A DNA stretch of 64,000 nt from Wurfbainia villosa (Eukaryota; Streptophyta; Magnoliopsida; Zingiberales; Zingiberaceae): the NCBI GenBank assembly GCA_025175895.1, contig CM045993.1:47744621-47808620 (forward strand), given 5' to 3'. This document shows, one piece after another, positions 20,067 to 32,345 of this stretch. Made by a program: the position numbers and the translations under genes. Under the pieces are notes generated by a model. The model did not search any database. It was not told where the DNA came from and saw only the letters and a list, made by a program, of their open reading frames with translations. The first letter of the stretch is position 1; each line of letters opens with the position of its first letter.

Positions 20067-20466
20067 GTGTGGGCTTTTGGATGGGTAATGCTCATATTCC
20101 AAACCATCATCCAAGTGCTCCACAAGTGATAAACTCCTTCTTCTAGATCTCTTTCATATCTATTGTAAAAGAAGGAGTGTTCTTGAGTTGTAAGGGTTAC
20201 CTCCACCAAGCTTAGTGCAAAGGAGAGACCGATAGTGATTTGGTTGCGGAGTGATTCACTGAGGACGAATTGGGGACCGTGGATTAGCGGCGTAGCCGTG
20301 AACCACGTTATATTTCGGTGTTAGCATTGTTTGTATACTTCTTTGTTTATTTTCTTGTCTTTATTAGTATTCCTCTTGCGCTAACAATGGTGTAGACGAG
20401 CAAATTCCACCATCCAACGACAAAGGGTTATTAACCCCCCTCTAGCCGGCCGATCGATCCCCTATA

Positions 20467-20611
20467 GATGACTTGGTTGTTTGGGCAATCCCTTTTGTCT
20501 AGGATTAAATTTTTTTATCCAGGGACATCGAAGGGATCGCCATGATCATGCAACCGAGTTTAAGTGCGAAGCGAAGTTTCCCCTCACGGACTCGATAAGC
20601 AAAACCCTTCA
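20467..20611 (+). repeat. Remainder of the E 5' LTR
   Basis: After the duplicated GATGA the sequence matches 27350-27494 and ends in aaaacccttca. Confidence 0.88.
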
Positions 20612-21669
20612 ATTGGTATCAGAGCCAAGGTTTCCAATTTTGTGTGTTTAGGATTTAGTTAATTTTTATCCACTTTTCATATATTATTTATGCCGGATAA
20701 TAGTAAGATATGCGTAGTTTAACTCTTTGGTTGCAGGCATAAGATCCGACTATTATGGCCATATGTGTGTATGTTATTGTATATATGTAAATATTTATTT
20801 TGTTGAATCCTCGGGGTTGACGAGGCTAGTATTTGATTTTTTTTTTGTAAATTAGATACGACATTGTTTAGACACTCTTTATTTTAGTTTACTTTCGATC
20901 TAGATTTCATGTACACTCCCTCGTGGAGTATAGGATCGATGGATGTAAATTAAAATAGATTTTAGTCTCGGCTCGGATCTCCGGATGGTTCGTACATGGC
21001 GTAGGAGGAGCGGATGAGATGGCGATGCAACGGGAGACATATTGAAGACAAAAGCCATAATAGTTGGAAAATATTTTATTTTTCATATTTATTGCTTTTT
21101 GTTTGATATGCATGTCATAGGCTAGGAAAATTTCTCAATTTCAAATTACTAAGTGGGAGAGGGAAATTTTTTTTAAAATTCCCACAGCCTCCATTACGAT
21201 TTGACAAGTGATGTAAAAAAACTTGCCCATCGGCTCTGAGTGCCTTCCTCCATATCAGATGGGTTTGTTTGCGGATCACAAGGTCAAATATGATTATAGG
21301 GAATTATCAAGGAGCGTATGTACTTCCCCATCGGAAGGCACATAACCTGAGATAATTATCTTGGTACCGAGTAATGGTGAACACTTAGATACAAATATAA
21401 GTATCCTTCCCATCGGAGTTACTGCTTTTATTTGTAGGGCCAAAAAGGAACCAACTATTAATTTTACTTGTCAAAAAGTTAGGTTGACAAGATAGTAAAA
21501 TTAATGGGTAAAACCTCCTCTTACAAATGTAGAATTCGTATACGTCCATACTATCGTGGCATACGATATTCTCGGTGTTGGTTTATTTTAAAATGTTATT
21601 GTTTGAGGAATCAATAATTTTTTAAAATCTAATATTTTGATTTATGTGATTCTTAGGTTTTCTTTCAAA
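20612..21669 (+). other. Leader of element E, with primer site
   Basis: Primer site tggtatcagagcc at 20614-20626. The rest is noncoding. Positions 21127-21620 correspond to the 520-bp unit tandemly triplicated in H; E has one copy. It includes a purine run (aagtgggagaggga). Confidence 0.8.
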
Positions 21670-22746
21670 ATGACTTTCAACCAACTTGCTGTGATACTAA
21701 AATAGAACAAACTTACTGGACCCAACTATGTTGATTGGAAGAGGAATCTAGACATTTTCTTGACTGCTGAGGAATACAAATATGTACTCCTCGAAGAGTA
21801 CCCTCCCAAGCCTGCAGATGATTATGGGGAAAAGGAGAGAGAGAGCTATAAGAAGTGGATCAAGGTCGATGAGATGGCGCGGTGTTATATTTTGGCATCT
21901 ATGTCAAATGTAGTGCAACATCAGCATCAAGCCATGTCCACTGCTTATGATATGATGCTCAATCTCAAGGAGCTTTTCGGACACCAGAATCGGGCTGCGA
22001 GGCAAGAAGCCATGAGAAACTTGATGACGACCACCATGATCGAGGGAACACCCGTGAGGGATCATGTTCTCAAGATGATGGCTCATTTGAATGAGCTGGA
22101 GGTCCTAGGAGATGAGATCGATGGGGAAACCCAAGTCGACATCATACTCCAGTCTCTACCTAGGAGTTTTGAGCAGTTTCGCCTGAACTACAACATGAAC
22201 AAGAGGTTGTATTCGTTGGCGGAACTTCCGACAGAACTCCAGGCGACAGAGGGACTATTTCGTCAGAGTGCTCAGGCGCATGCCGTGGTGACCCAAAAGG
22301 TTTCTACTTCTAAGCCGAAAGGCAAGAAGAAGAAAAAACAAACTGGGGCGAAGGCGGTGGGAAGTACTCAGGGAGGAGTGAAGAAGCCGAAAGGCAAGTG
22401 CTTCACTTGTAAGCAGACTGGACACTGGAAGAAGGACTCCCCCAACCGCAAGAACAAAGGTATATCTTTTGGTCTAGTCGTTGAAACATATTTAGCGGTG
22501 TTATCTACCGGCACCTGGTGTGTAGATACGGGAGCCACTGATCATGTCTGCAATACTTTACAGGAGTTCTAGGAATCCAGACGACTGGCTGAAGGGGAGA
22601 TTACCGTGTACTTGGGCTATGCCACGAAGGTGGCGGCTGTTGCAGTGGGAGATGTTCATTTATCTTTTGAAAAAAATAAACTTTTGGTTCTTAAGAATTG
22701 CCTTTATGTACCCTTATTTAGAAAGAATTTAATTTCGGTTTCTTAA
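21670..22746 (+). pseudogene. Gag and protease of element E
   Basis: ATG at 21670 (MTFNQLAVILK) followed by a stop at about 21703, then open to 22572. Gag core motifs include YVDWKRNLDIF, DIILQSLPRSFEQFRLNYNM and a Lys-rich stretch. The zinc knuckle CFTCKQTGHWKKDS has lost its last Cys (Ser here; H keeps Cys). Protease motif WCVDTGATDHVCN follows at about 22520. Further stops near 22570 and 22743. Confidence 0.87.
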
Positions 22747-23460
22747 TTGTTTATGGATGGATATTTTATTTCTTTTAATGACAAAGTTGTTATAAGAAGG
22801 AATAGGGACATTATCTGTTCGGGTGCATTGATAGAAAATTTGTACACACTTGAACCAAAACCTCCCACGATGCAAATTGAAGTTAATAACTCATCTTCTA
22901 ATTCCAATAAGAGAAAAGAACCTTCAAAGATGAACAAAACATATCTTTGGCATCTTTGGCTTGGTCACATTAACCTAAGTAAAATTCAAAGGTTGATAGT
23001 TGATGGACCTTTGGGTTCATTAGTGGTGGAGGATCTCCCAACCTATGAATCTTGCTTGGAGGGTAAGATGACCAAGAGGCCTTTTAAGGCCAAGGGGTAT
23101 AGAGCCAAAGATGTGTTAGAATTGGTTCATTCTGATTTGTGTGGTCCTATGTCTATCCAGGCTAGAGGTGGTTTTGAGTATTTCGTCTCTTTTATAGACG
23201 ATTACTCGAGATATGGATACATTTACCTGATGCACCGCAAGTCTGAATGCTTTGACAAGTTCAAAGAATTCAAGGCTGATGTGGAGAAACGTCAAGGTAA
23301 AAGTATCAAGACACTACGATATGATCGTGGTGGTGAGTACCTCTTGGGAGAGTTTAGAAACTACTTATCAGAGGTTGGGATTCAATCCCAATTGACTGCA
23401 CCTGACACACCCCAGCAGAGTGAAGGAATAGGACTCTTATGGAGATGGTTAGATCGATGA
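22747..23460 (+). pseudogene. Pre-integrase and integrase core of element E
   Basis: Zinc module reads WHLWLGH then YESCLEGK: the usual first Cys is Tyr, a change shared with H. Core Asp residues are in HSDLCGPM and FIDDYSRYGY. Just before the catalytic Glu region a 13-nt loss relative to H, flanked by GCAGA repeats (23415-23419), shifts the frame and removes the Glu motif. Confidence 0.87.
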
Positions 23461-23846
23461 TGAGTTATTCTGAGTTGCCAGATTCGTTCTGGGGATATGC
23501 TCTGGATATGATGGTGTACATTCTGAACTCGGTTCCATCTAAATCAGTGCCTTCTACTCCTATAGAATTGTGGACTAGGAAAAAGCCTAGTCTAAGACAT
23601 ATTCGGATATGGGGGAGTACAACACATGTGCTGAAGGCAGATGCTGGTAAGTTGGAACCTCGTATAGAAGTACGCATGTTCGTTGGCTATCCCAGGGGAA
23701 CGAAGGGTGGATTGTTTTATAGTCCTAGAGATCAGAGGGTGATCGTTAGCACGAATGCCAGATTTCTAGAGGAAGACTATGTGATGAGCCACAAGCCCAA
23801 GAGTAAAATTGTTCTGGAGGAGTTAAAAGGGGAAGTCACTTTTTAA
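23439..23846 (+). pseudogene. Integrase C-terminal part of element E
   Basis: Continues in the shifted frame with SFWGYALDMMVYILN, PIELWTRKKPSLRHIRIWG and MFVGYPRGTKGG, the usual copia sequence after the core. It ends at a stop at about 23844, before a decayed linker (23847-24037) with a small internal repeat of cacaggtgata. Confidence 0.85.
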
Positions 23847-24037
23847 TACCACCGGTACAAGAGGATACACAGGTGATACACAGGTGATACCTCATCGTAG
23901 TGGGAGGGTTGTGAGACAGCCTGATAGATTCATGTTCTTGGGATAATCTTCAACTCGGAGATAATAATACGAGCTTAACTAGCAATACGTAACCGAACGA
24001 AGTCCAAGATAAAGATGCAGTATCTTGGCAAAGTGCA

Positions 24038-25540
24038 ATGAATGCTGAGATTGAATCTATGGATTCAAATCAGGTCTTGGAGCTAGTAGAACCACCCGAT
24101 AGTGTACAAACCATTGGATGCAAGTGGATCTATAAGAGAAAGAGAGAAATAGATGGGAAGGTTGAGACCTTTAAAGCGAGGCTTGTTGGGAAGGGGTCTA
24201 CTCAGAAAAGAGGGTATCTATTATGAGGAGACCTTTTCGCCGGTAGCCATGCTTAAGTCTATCCGGATTCTCTTATGCATAGCAGCTCATATGGATTATG
24301 AGGTGTGGCAGATGGATGTCAAAATAGCTTTTCTTAATGGAAGTCTTGAGGAAAACATCTACAAGAAGTAACCAGAGGGATTCATTGCTAAAGGTAAAGA
24401 GCATCTTGTGTGTAAGCTTAATCGGTCCATTTATGGATTGAAGCAAGCTTCGAGGTCTTGGAACATCTGCTTTGATGAGGTAATCTAGTCTTATGGATTT
24501 ATTCAAAGTTCGAGACTTGTGTATACAAGAGATGTGACGGAAATGTAGTGGTATTTCTTGTACTATACGTAGATGACATTTTGTTGATTGACAACAATAT
24601 CAAGGTGTTATCGGACGTAAGGGTATGGTTGTCCAAACAGTTTGATATGAAGGACTTGGGAGAGGTGGGACACATCCTTGGGATCAAGGTGATAAGGGAT
24701 CGCAGGAAAAGGATGTTGTGCTTATCCCAAGCTTCATACATAGACACGATTATGGAGCGTTTTAGCATGCAGAACTCCAAGAAGGGTTTTCTACCTTTCA
24801 GGCATGGAGTTCTTTTATCTAAGGAGATGTGTCCTAGATCATCTAAGGAGATAGAGGAGATGAAGGCGGTTCCTTATGCTTCTGCAGTAGGAAGCCTCAT
24901 GTATGCGATGCTATGTACGAGACCAGATATCTTCTTTGCCGTGGGCATGGTCAGCATATATCAGAGTAATCCTGGACAGGGACATTGGATTGTGGTAAAG
25001 CATATATTGAAGTACCTGAGAAGGACTAGGGATTATATGCTGGTTTACCGGGCAGACCAATTACTCCCTGTAGGTTACACGGATTCCAACTTCCAATCTG
25101 ATAGGGGTAACAGTAAGTCTACCTCAGGTTTTGTGTTTACTTTGGGAGGTGGAGCCATTGAATGGAGGAGTGTCAAGCAGAAATGCGTGGCGGACTCCAC
25201 CATGGAAGCTGAGTATGTGGCAGCCTCTGAGGCGGCCAAAGAAGCTGTGTGGCTCAAATATTTCCTGATGGACTTAGATGTGATTCATGGTTTTCCCAGA
25301 ACTATCACATGTGATAATAGTGGTGCATTTAAAAACTCGAAGGAACCACGAGTCCATAAGGCTAGTAAACACATAGAGCGCAAGTACCACATGATACGAG
25401 AAATCGTAAAGAGAGGAGAAGTTGCTGCGACCAAGATTGCATCAAAGGATAACCTGGTAGATCCTTTCACTAAGGCCCTTCCGGCGAGAGCTTTTGATAG
25501 GCATGTGGAGGGAATGGGGATCAGATGTATGATAGTTTGA
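24038..25540 (+). pseudogene. Reverse transcriptase and RNase H of element E
   Basis: RT start (IGCKWIYKRKREIDG) is at about 24115. A frameshift near 24215 and stops near 24370 (TAA where H has CAA) and 24488 interrupt it. QMDVKIAFLNG and YVDD (about 24570) are intact. From 24548 an open frame of 330 codons covers the RT end and all of RNase H (YTDSNF, EAEYVA, CDNSGA, NLVDPFTK). It cannot yield a full polyprotein. Confidence 0.9.
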
Positions 25541-25557
25541 GGACAACATAGTCTTTT

Positions 25558-25573
25558 AGTATAAGTGGGAGAT
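25558..25573 (+). promoter_or_regulatory. Polypurine tract of element E
   Basis: agtataagtgggaga directly before the 3' LTR, identical at 55190-55204 in H. Confidence 0.85.
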
Positions 25574-27494
25574 TGAAGGGATGTATACTGAAAAGTCTAT
25601 CTTTTGTATGAACATCTTTATTTTGAAATAAGAATCATATGATCATTGTTTGTATATTTTTATGGTTATGCATATTGTCGAATACTTTACATTGTAGATA
25701 ACATAGTGTATGGTGTCACACGGGAGATCATGTTATCGACTCCTTGAAAAGTATAAGTAAAGGCTCACAATCGAGATGACTTTAGACAAACCATCGGAAT
25801 GGTTGTAGTGTGATTTGGTATTGGTTTGTCTTGACCATAGAATCACACTAGTGCACTTTGTGTGTATTGAGCAGGACCGACTTAGAGGTGATTTGTTTTA
25901 TTGCTGACTACATAATCGAATCCAACCTCATATATTATTTAGTACATGCTCTTAATCTAGATATAATAACGGGCACATATACTTAGTATTCATCTCTTTG
26001 ATTTACTAATGGGCAAGATTTATAGATTAAATTGATAGGCTCGGTAAGTTGGTAGATAATATTATTTTTATGGTGTGTCGTTGATTATAGGAGGAAACCA
26101 TGTCCTATATATTAGGATGATGATGTCCCCTTGAGGAGCTCATAAGGTTCATCATGTAAACCCTGCAGGTGGACTTGGTCCGACATGATGAAAAGGTTGA
26201 GTGGTACTACTCATGGAGTTAGATGTTGATTAATTAATGGTCAGTAAATTAATTAATCAACGGACATTCGAGATCTTAAACACGGGGAGAAAATGTACAA
26301 ATAATATATGGAGCTCATATTATCATATGGGGGTTGGTGAGGTAGATCGATGATGATCCTTTAGTGGATTGGATTATCATTAGTGGATCGGACTTTATGT
26401 GGGCTTGATCCATGGGTGGCCAAGATCCAACTCCTCCTCATGGTCCCTAATGTAGCCTATTAACATCTCATGAAGCTTAGATCCAATGGATAGAAACAAA
26501 ACTCTAGATCCATAGGTAGAGATTAAATCTCTAAGATCCGACGGTTAAGATTAAATCTCTAGATCCGACGGTTGAGATTAAATCCCTAGAACCAATGGTA
26601 GAGATTAAAAGGAGGCTTATCCCTAACTCTATAAAAGGAGCTTGATGGGTTGGCATGGAGATTAATCCAAGGAGAGCTAGGGTTTTTTGGCAGCAAGAGA
26701 GGAATCCTAGTTGAGATAGGATTGGGGTTTGGAGGCTTGGGCGGCACCAAATAAGGAAGTTTTTCCTTTCTTCTTCCTTCTCCATTGGCCGGCATCCAAC
26801 ACTCTTTCCAGCCCCTTTCCAGCCCTTGGCCGATGCCCAAAGGCTCTCTTCTCTTCTCCTTGAGTGGTGGAAACAAGACTTAGGGGTCTCCCTTGGTGTC
26901 TTGGTCGGTTTCCATCATCATCTACTCCTCCTAGTTGGCCGGCGGCAAGGATTCCTTTTGTTCCTTGTTGGTTGGTTTTAGGGAGGAGAAAAACCTTGTT
27001 TCTATTCTTCCTTTTGCTTTGGAAGAGCAAGGAAGGAAGATTTGCGATCTAGGAGCTTCAACTTTTGGTAGATCGTCGCCCACACGACGTCCAAAAGGAG
27101 GAAGGTCATACATTAGAAAATCGAGAGGTATATCGATTCTCTAATTTTTATATGTTACATGTTTGTATTTGTTTTTCAATTATGAGCATGATATAAATCT
27201 GTATATGGATAAATAATACTTGGACCCCGAACATAAACACAAAAACCGGCGATCTGTACATCGTCTATTTCGCGGCTACTCGTAGAATAGAGGATGGTCG
27301 CTTGAACAACGAGTTTGTTCAAGTGACCTCTCTAAACGAATAACACGATGATGACTTAGTTGTTTGGGCAATCCCTTTTGACAAGGATTAAATTTTTTAA
27401 TCCGGGGACATCCAAGGTTTCACCATGATCAAGCAACTGAGGTGAAGTCGGAAGCGAAGTTTTCCCTCACGGACTCGATAAGCAAAACCCTTCA
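25574..27494 (+). repeat. 3' LTR of element E
   Basis: 1921 bp, TGAAGGG to CCCTTCA. The 27-bp array is at 26501-26609 and the TATA box at 26630-26638. An open frame that starts in its end (27442) runs into G reverse transcriptase by chance. Confidence 0.92.
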
Positions 27495-28407
27495 GAAAGA
27501 TGGGTCTATGCTAATTTGCATAGACTACCGGGCGCTAAACAATGTGATGATCAAGAATAGGTACCCTTTACCGTGGATTGATGACCTGTTCGACCAACTA
27601 AAGGGTGCCACCATCTTCTCTAAGAATGACCTGAGGTCTGGCTATCATCAAGTGAAAGTGAAACCAGATGATATACCAAAGACGACTTTCTGAACAAGAT
27701 ATGGACATTACGAGTTCATAGTTATGCCCTTCGGAGTGACGAATGCAACAACTATGTTCATCGATCTGATGAATCGGGTATTCTCGGCATTCCTCGACAA
27801 ATTTGTGATCATTTTCATCGACGATATACTGATATATTCGAGGACCCAAGAAGAGCATGCAGAACACCTGAATTTGGTATTACAGATTCTTCGGGAAAAG
27901 CAGCTGTATGCAAAATTCTCCAAATGCGAATTCTAGCTCGATCAAGTATCATTTTTAGGTCATGTTATATCCAAGCACGGAGTGATGGTAGACCCAATAA
28001 AGATTGAAGCTGTGAGTAACTAGAACCGGCCAAAGAATGCCAGCGAGATCAGAAGCTTTCTTGGGCTAGCAAGCTACTACAGGAAGTTTGTAGAGAACTT
28101 CTCTAGAATTGCAGCCCCTATGATAGTCCTCACTAGGAAGAACAAAAAGTATGAATGGACGAACGCCTGCGAGAAGAGTTTCACAGAATTGAAAAAGCGA
28201 CTGACCAACGCTCCAATCCTTGCTCTTCCGGACAGTAACGAAGGCTTCGACATGTACAGCGATGCTTCCAAGTTGGGACTCAGAGCTGTACTCATGCAGA
28301 ACAGCAAGGTCATTGCCTACGCCTCTAGGCAACTCAAGGAACATGAAAGAAATTATCCCACTCACGATCTAGAGCTAGCAATCGTGGTCTTTGCTCTCAA
28401 AACTTAG
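27495..28407 (+). pseudogene. Reverse transcriptase and RNase H of element G
   Basis: Starts within KDGSMLICIDYRALN. Shows FSKNDLRSGYHQVKV, VMPFGVTNATTMF and the catalytic IIFIDDILIYS. In-frame stops lie at about 27691 (TGA), 27934 (TAG) and 28021 (TAG); family knowledge expects Arg, Trp and Trp there. RNase H begins at about 28190 (KRLTNAPILALP, MYSDASKLGLRAVL). A small deletion and frameshift near 28405 and another near 28505 break its end. Confidence 0.88.
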
Positions 28408-28500
28408 AGATTTATACAGACCACCAGAGTCTGAAATATTTCTTTACACAGAAGGACCTGAACATGAGACAACGCAGATGGCTCGAGCTCGTCAAGGATT

Positions 28501-29949
28501 ATGACTGTGAATATCTTCTACCATCCAGGAAAAGCGAACAAGGTGGCTGATGCACTCAGCAGGAAGTCCTGTGCCACCTTGATGTCTCTATCAGTATTAT
28601 CTCAGTTATTTGAAAAGGAAATTATGCGTTACGGGGTTGAAATCATTTCTGGACAGTTCTCGACCATGACGATAGCACCGACGCTGTTCGATGATATATC
28701 AGAAAAGCAATCCCGTGACCCGAGCATTCAAAGGATCACGCAAGAGGTCCTAGAAGGAAAGGATGATGGGTTTCGTATCTCTAATAGTGGAGTACTCTAC
28801 CTCAGGGATCGCTTGTGTATTCCTGATGATCCAGAATTACGGAAGAAGATATTTGAGGAAGCTCACGGAACCCCTTATGTGATGCATCCTGGATCCACCA
28901 TGATGTACCAAGATCTGAAGGGGAAGTTATGGTGGTTCGGTATGAAAAGAGATGTGGCTCAGTATGTCAGTACCTGCCTGACCTGCCAGAGGATTAAAGC
29001 AGAACACCAGAGACATGGAGGAACACTGCAGCCAATCCAAATTCAAAAATGGAAATGGGAAGATATTTCTATGGATTTCATCTCAGGATTGCCCAAGACG
29101 ACGAATGGATATGATGCTATTTGGGTAATTGTGGACAGATTGACGAAGTCTGCCCACTTCTTAGCAATCAAGATGACCTATTCGACTGAGCAACTGGCTC
29201 AATTATATGCTAAGGAAATTATCAGATTACATGGGATTCCTAAGACCATCATTTCTGACAGAGATGGTCATTTTATTTACCATTTCTGGGAATATGTTCA
29301 GAAGTCCCTTGGCACGAAGCTTAATTTCAGTACTGCCTTCCATCCTCAGACTGACGGACAGACCGAAAGGGTGAATCAAGTACTGGAGGATATGTTACGA
29401 GCTTACGCCTTGGATTTCAAAGGGAGCTGGTGCCAATACTTATGCTTAGCAGAATTTGCCTACAATAATAGCTACCAAGCTACTATTGGAATGGCGCCCT
29501 ACAAGGCTCTATACGGGAGGAAATGTAGATCTCCTATATGCTGGTATGAGGGTGGTGAAAAGAAGAGGATGAGACTTCAAACAGATTTCATTGAAGACAC
29601 CACCCGAGCTATACAGAACATCCGCCAAAGAATTGAAACTACTCAGAGCCGGCAAAAGAGCTATGCAGATATGCGGCGTAGACCGTTAGAATTCGAAGTC
29701 GGGGATCTGGTATTCCTCAAAGTGGCCCCTATGAAGGGAGTGATGAGATTCGAAAGGAAGGGTAAGTTGAGTCCGCGCTATGTGGGACCGTATCCGATAT
29801 TGAAGAGAGTTGGCAAGGTAGCTTACAAGCTAGAGGTGCCTCAAGAGATGTCGACTATTCACAACGTGTTCCACGTTTCGATGCTCAAGAAGTGCATTTC
29901 CAGTACGGACCAAGTGATCGAGCCGCAAAATAGTGCAAGTTCAAGATGA
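28501..29949 (+). pseudogene. RNase H end and integrase of element G (482-codon open frame)
   Basis: The longest open frame in the window. After HPGKANKVADALSRK (end of RNase H) it has the integrase zinc module (EEAHGTPYVMHPG ... CLTCQRIKAEH). The core follows with D-D-E in MDFISGLPK, ISDRDGHF and DGQTERVNQ, and then a GPY/F module (LSPRYVGPYPILKRVGKVAY). The domain looks intact but the frame is detached from RT and its end is shifted near 29930, so it is part of a pseudogene. Confidence 0.9.
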
Positions 29950-30115
29950 CCTGAGTTATGAAAGTCGGCCTATCCAAATACTAGACCGAGAAGTCAAAAG
30001 GCTAAGGAATAAAGAGGTGCCCTTAGTGAAGGTCCTGTGGCAAAATCAATGGTACGAAGAAGCTACCTAGGAACGCGAGGAGGACATGAAATAGAAGTAC
30101 CCAGAGTTGTTTTAA
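29934..30115 (+). pseudogene. Chromodomain-like tail of element G
   Basis: In a shifted frame: DDLSYESRPIQILDREVK, RLRNKEVPLVKVLW and KYPELF, the C-terminal chromodomain region of plant chromoviruses, which guides integration to heterochromatin. Two TAG codons (about 30069 and 30091) interrupt it; the first is where the family has Trp. Confidence 0.8.
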
Positions 30116-30660
30116 GTTTTGAGGATGAAACTTTTAAAAGGTATGAAGGACTATAATGCCCGTAAAACTTCTAGAAATTTTATGAGAATTTTTGCATGAT
30201 CATATGGGCTTTTATGTGGGCTCTTCCAAAAATAAAAGAAATAGAGCCAAAAAGGATGCATGGCCTAGGAATTGAACCCCAAACCTCTAGTAGATAGCTA
30301 AACCCTAAGATGCATCCAATAACCAGAAGCCCAGCAGGGTTGTGCTATTAGAAGGGTATGGGAAATGATAGATAAGGGTAAGGGAGGCTAAGGGACACCT
30401 TCAAGTGAATAAATAGGGGAACGAGGAGACAAGGGAAATCACATTTTCCATTCTCCACTTCTCTTCTTCTTCCTCACCGAAACCCTAAGCTCCTCTCTTC
30501 CATTTTTCCAAAAGCTAACCAAGCTAGGAGAAGGCTCTAATCTTGGCACAACCTAGGGTATCTTCCAACTAATAACAAAGCGAAGGATGTAAGTATCCCC
30601 CTCACCTGCATACAAGTTGTTTCGATTGATGTTATTAAGAAAAACCCTTCATGAACTTTC

Positions 30661-31242
30661 GGCCAAGACCCTTCCTTATGCTTTCCATGATGATCCATGC
30701 TATACCTTGTATGAATATGATGATGATAGGTTGCTAGATAGGTTTGGTTAAGTGTTTGATCTTAAAAAGCTTCAAGAAACTTTTGGCCAAGACCCTTCCT
30801 TATGCTTTCCATGATGATCCATGCTATACCTTGTATGAATATGATGATGATAGGCTGTTAGATAGGTTTGGTTAAGTGTTTGATCTTAAAAGCTTCAAGA
30901 AACCTTCTGCCAAGACCATTCCTTATGCTTTCCATGATGATCCATGCTATACTTTGTATGAATATGATGATGATAGGTTTCTAGATAGGTTTGGTTAAAT
31001 GTTTGATCTTCAAACCTTCATAGAACTCTCGGCCAAGCCCCCTTTGGACCCCTAATGGTTTTTTCTATGCTATGCTCTAGATGAGTTCATGCTATGTTTT
31101 GATGTTAGATGAAGATAACATGTTCTATGCTATGCTATAGATGAGTTCATGCTATGTTTTGAGGTTAGATGAAGATAACATGTTCTATGCTATGCTCTAG
31201 ATGATTTCATGCTATGTTTTGATATTATATGAAGATAACATG
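30661..31242 (+). repeat. Tandem repeats in the G LTR
   Basis: Three units of about 123 bp starting at 30661, 30785 and 30908 (each beginning near gccaagacc), then three 60-bp units at about 31063-31242 (tctatgctatgctctagatg). Confidence 0.85.
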
Positions 31243-31969
31243 TTGTTAGCTAAACTAAATTTAAGTGGTTAAACTTTAAAGCTCCTTGAAACATTCGGCC
31301 AAGACCCATTTAGGCCCCTAATGGTCTATCATGCTAGGACCTATAAGTTGCCATGCTATGTTTTGATTGTAGATGAAGATAACATGTTGTTAGCTAGCCT
31401 AAAATTTAGTGGTTGATCCTTAAAGTTCCTTGAAACATTCGGCCAAGACCCATTTAGGTCTATCATGCTATGATCTATAAGTTGTCATGCTATGTTTTGA
31501 ATGTAGATGAAGGTAACATGTGGATAGCTAAGCTAGATCTAAGAAATGGACTTAGGATTCCTTGAAGCTCTCGGCCAAGACTCATTTAAACTCCTAAGTG
31601 CCTTCCATGCCATGATTTATATGTGATAGAATTAATATGTGGTTAGTTAGATCATGTACAAGTTGTTTAGGGTTTAAAATTTTGGTAGAACTCCATGAAG
31701 TTTAGATCACACCATGTTACGCTTGTTCATGATGTTTATGCCATGCCCTATATGTGTGTGATGTTAGTATGATGTTAAGTGGACCTTGCACAAGTTATTT
31801 AGCATGCAAACTCCAAAGAACCCTCCCTTAGGGTTTCAACCAACCCATGTACTTGCCCTCTACTAAGTCCTCCATGCCATGCTACATGTAGAAAAAGATG
31901 CAAATATGATGTTAATTAGATTTTATGATAGCATGATTGGTTGAGGTCACTACCCTATGTCCATGTTAA

Positions 31970-32345
31970 TTGTATGAATGTATGATTAGGTTATGCTCAT
32001 TGTCCATGTTAATTGTATGAATGTATGATTAGGTTATGCTCATTGCCATGTTAATTGTATGAATGTATGATTATGTTATCCTCATTGTCATGTTAATTGT
32101 ATGAGTATATGATATGTCATAAAGAAGGAACATGATATGATATGAAAAGAAATATGATATGTTATGAAGATGGAAACATGATATGTTATAAAGAAGGAAC
32201 ATGCTATGTTATGAAAAGAAATATGATATGTTTTGAAGAAGGAACACGATATGCTATGAAGAAGAAACATGATATACCATGATAAGGAACATGATATGTT
32301 TATGAAAAGAAATATGATATGTTATGATAAGGAACATGATATGCT
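31970..32345 (+). repeat. AT-rich short tandem repeats in the G LTR
   Basis: About three units of roughly 43 bp (tgttaattgtatgaatgtatg) followed by many units of about 30 bp around gaaggaacatgatatg to 32345. Further loose repeats of ttatgttctggtatgtttat occupy 32750-32940. Confidence 0.75.

Larger units (their letters stand above)
1190..20466 (+). mobile_element. Element D: SIRE-like, gag-only LTR retrotransposon, split by A
   Basis: Seen: both ends carry TGTTAGGGCAATCTC, target duplication GATGA lies at 1185-1189 and 20467-20471, and the 3' LTR is 19264-20466. The last bases read TA rather than CA. Inside, only a Gag fragment (17224-18169) remains before a purine-tract cluster; no protease, integrase, reverse transcriptase or RNase H is visible. 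Repeated AGGGGGA tracts before the 3' LTR and palindrome-rich LTRs are known of Sireviruses (a Ty1/copia genus), so I place it there by family resemblance. Most of the 5' LTR and the start of gag are missing at the junction with A. Confidence 0.85.
19264..20466 (+). repeat. 3' LTR of element D
   Basis: 1203 bp from TGTTAGGGCAATC to CCCTATA. It contains the palindrome array at 19700-20020, a TATA box in an inverted repeat at 20047-20066 and the SIRE-like motif aacccccctctag near the end. Confidence 0.9.
1..27494 (+). mobile_element. Element E: Ty1/copia retrotransposon, 5' end outside the window
   Basis: Seen: positions 1-1189 are homologous to 26180-27354, and 20467-20611 to 27355-27494, so the outer copia element has a 5' LTR split by element D and a complete 3' LTR at 25574-27494. 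A primer site (tggtatcagagcc, from 20614) follows the 5' LTR and a purine tract (25558-25572) precedes the 3' LTR. LTR termini are TGAAGGG and CCCTTCA. The gag-pol order between them is Gag, protease, integrase, reverse transcriptase, RNase H, the Ty1/copia order. E sits in the reverse transcriptase of gypsy element G. The left target duplication is outside the window, so the matching 5 bp (expected near 27495-27499) cannot be confirmed. Confidence 0.9.

Noticed and set aside
27442..27693. 83-codon frame with an apparent start before the G reverse transcriptase
   Set aside because: Its first part is the end of the E LTR read by chance into the split RT; not a real N-terminus.
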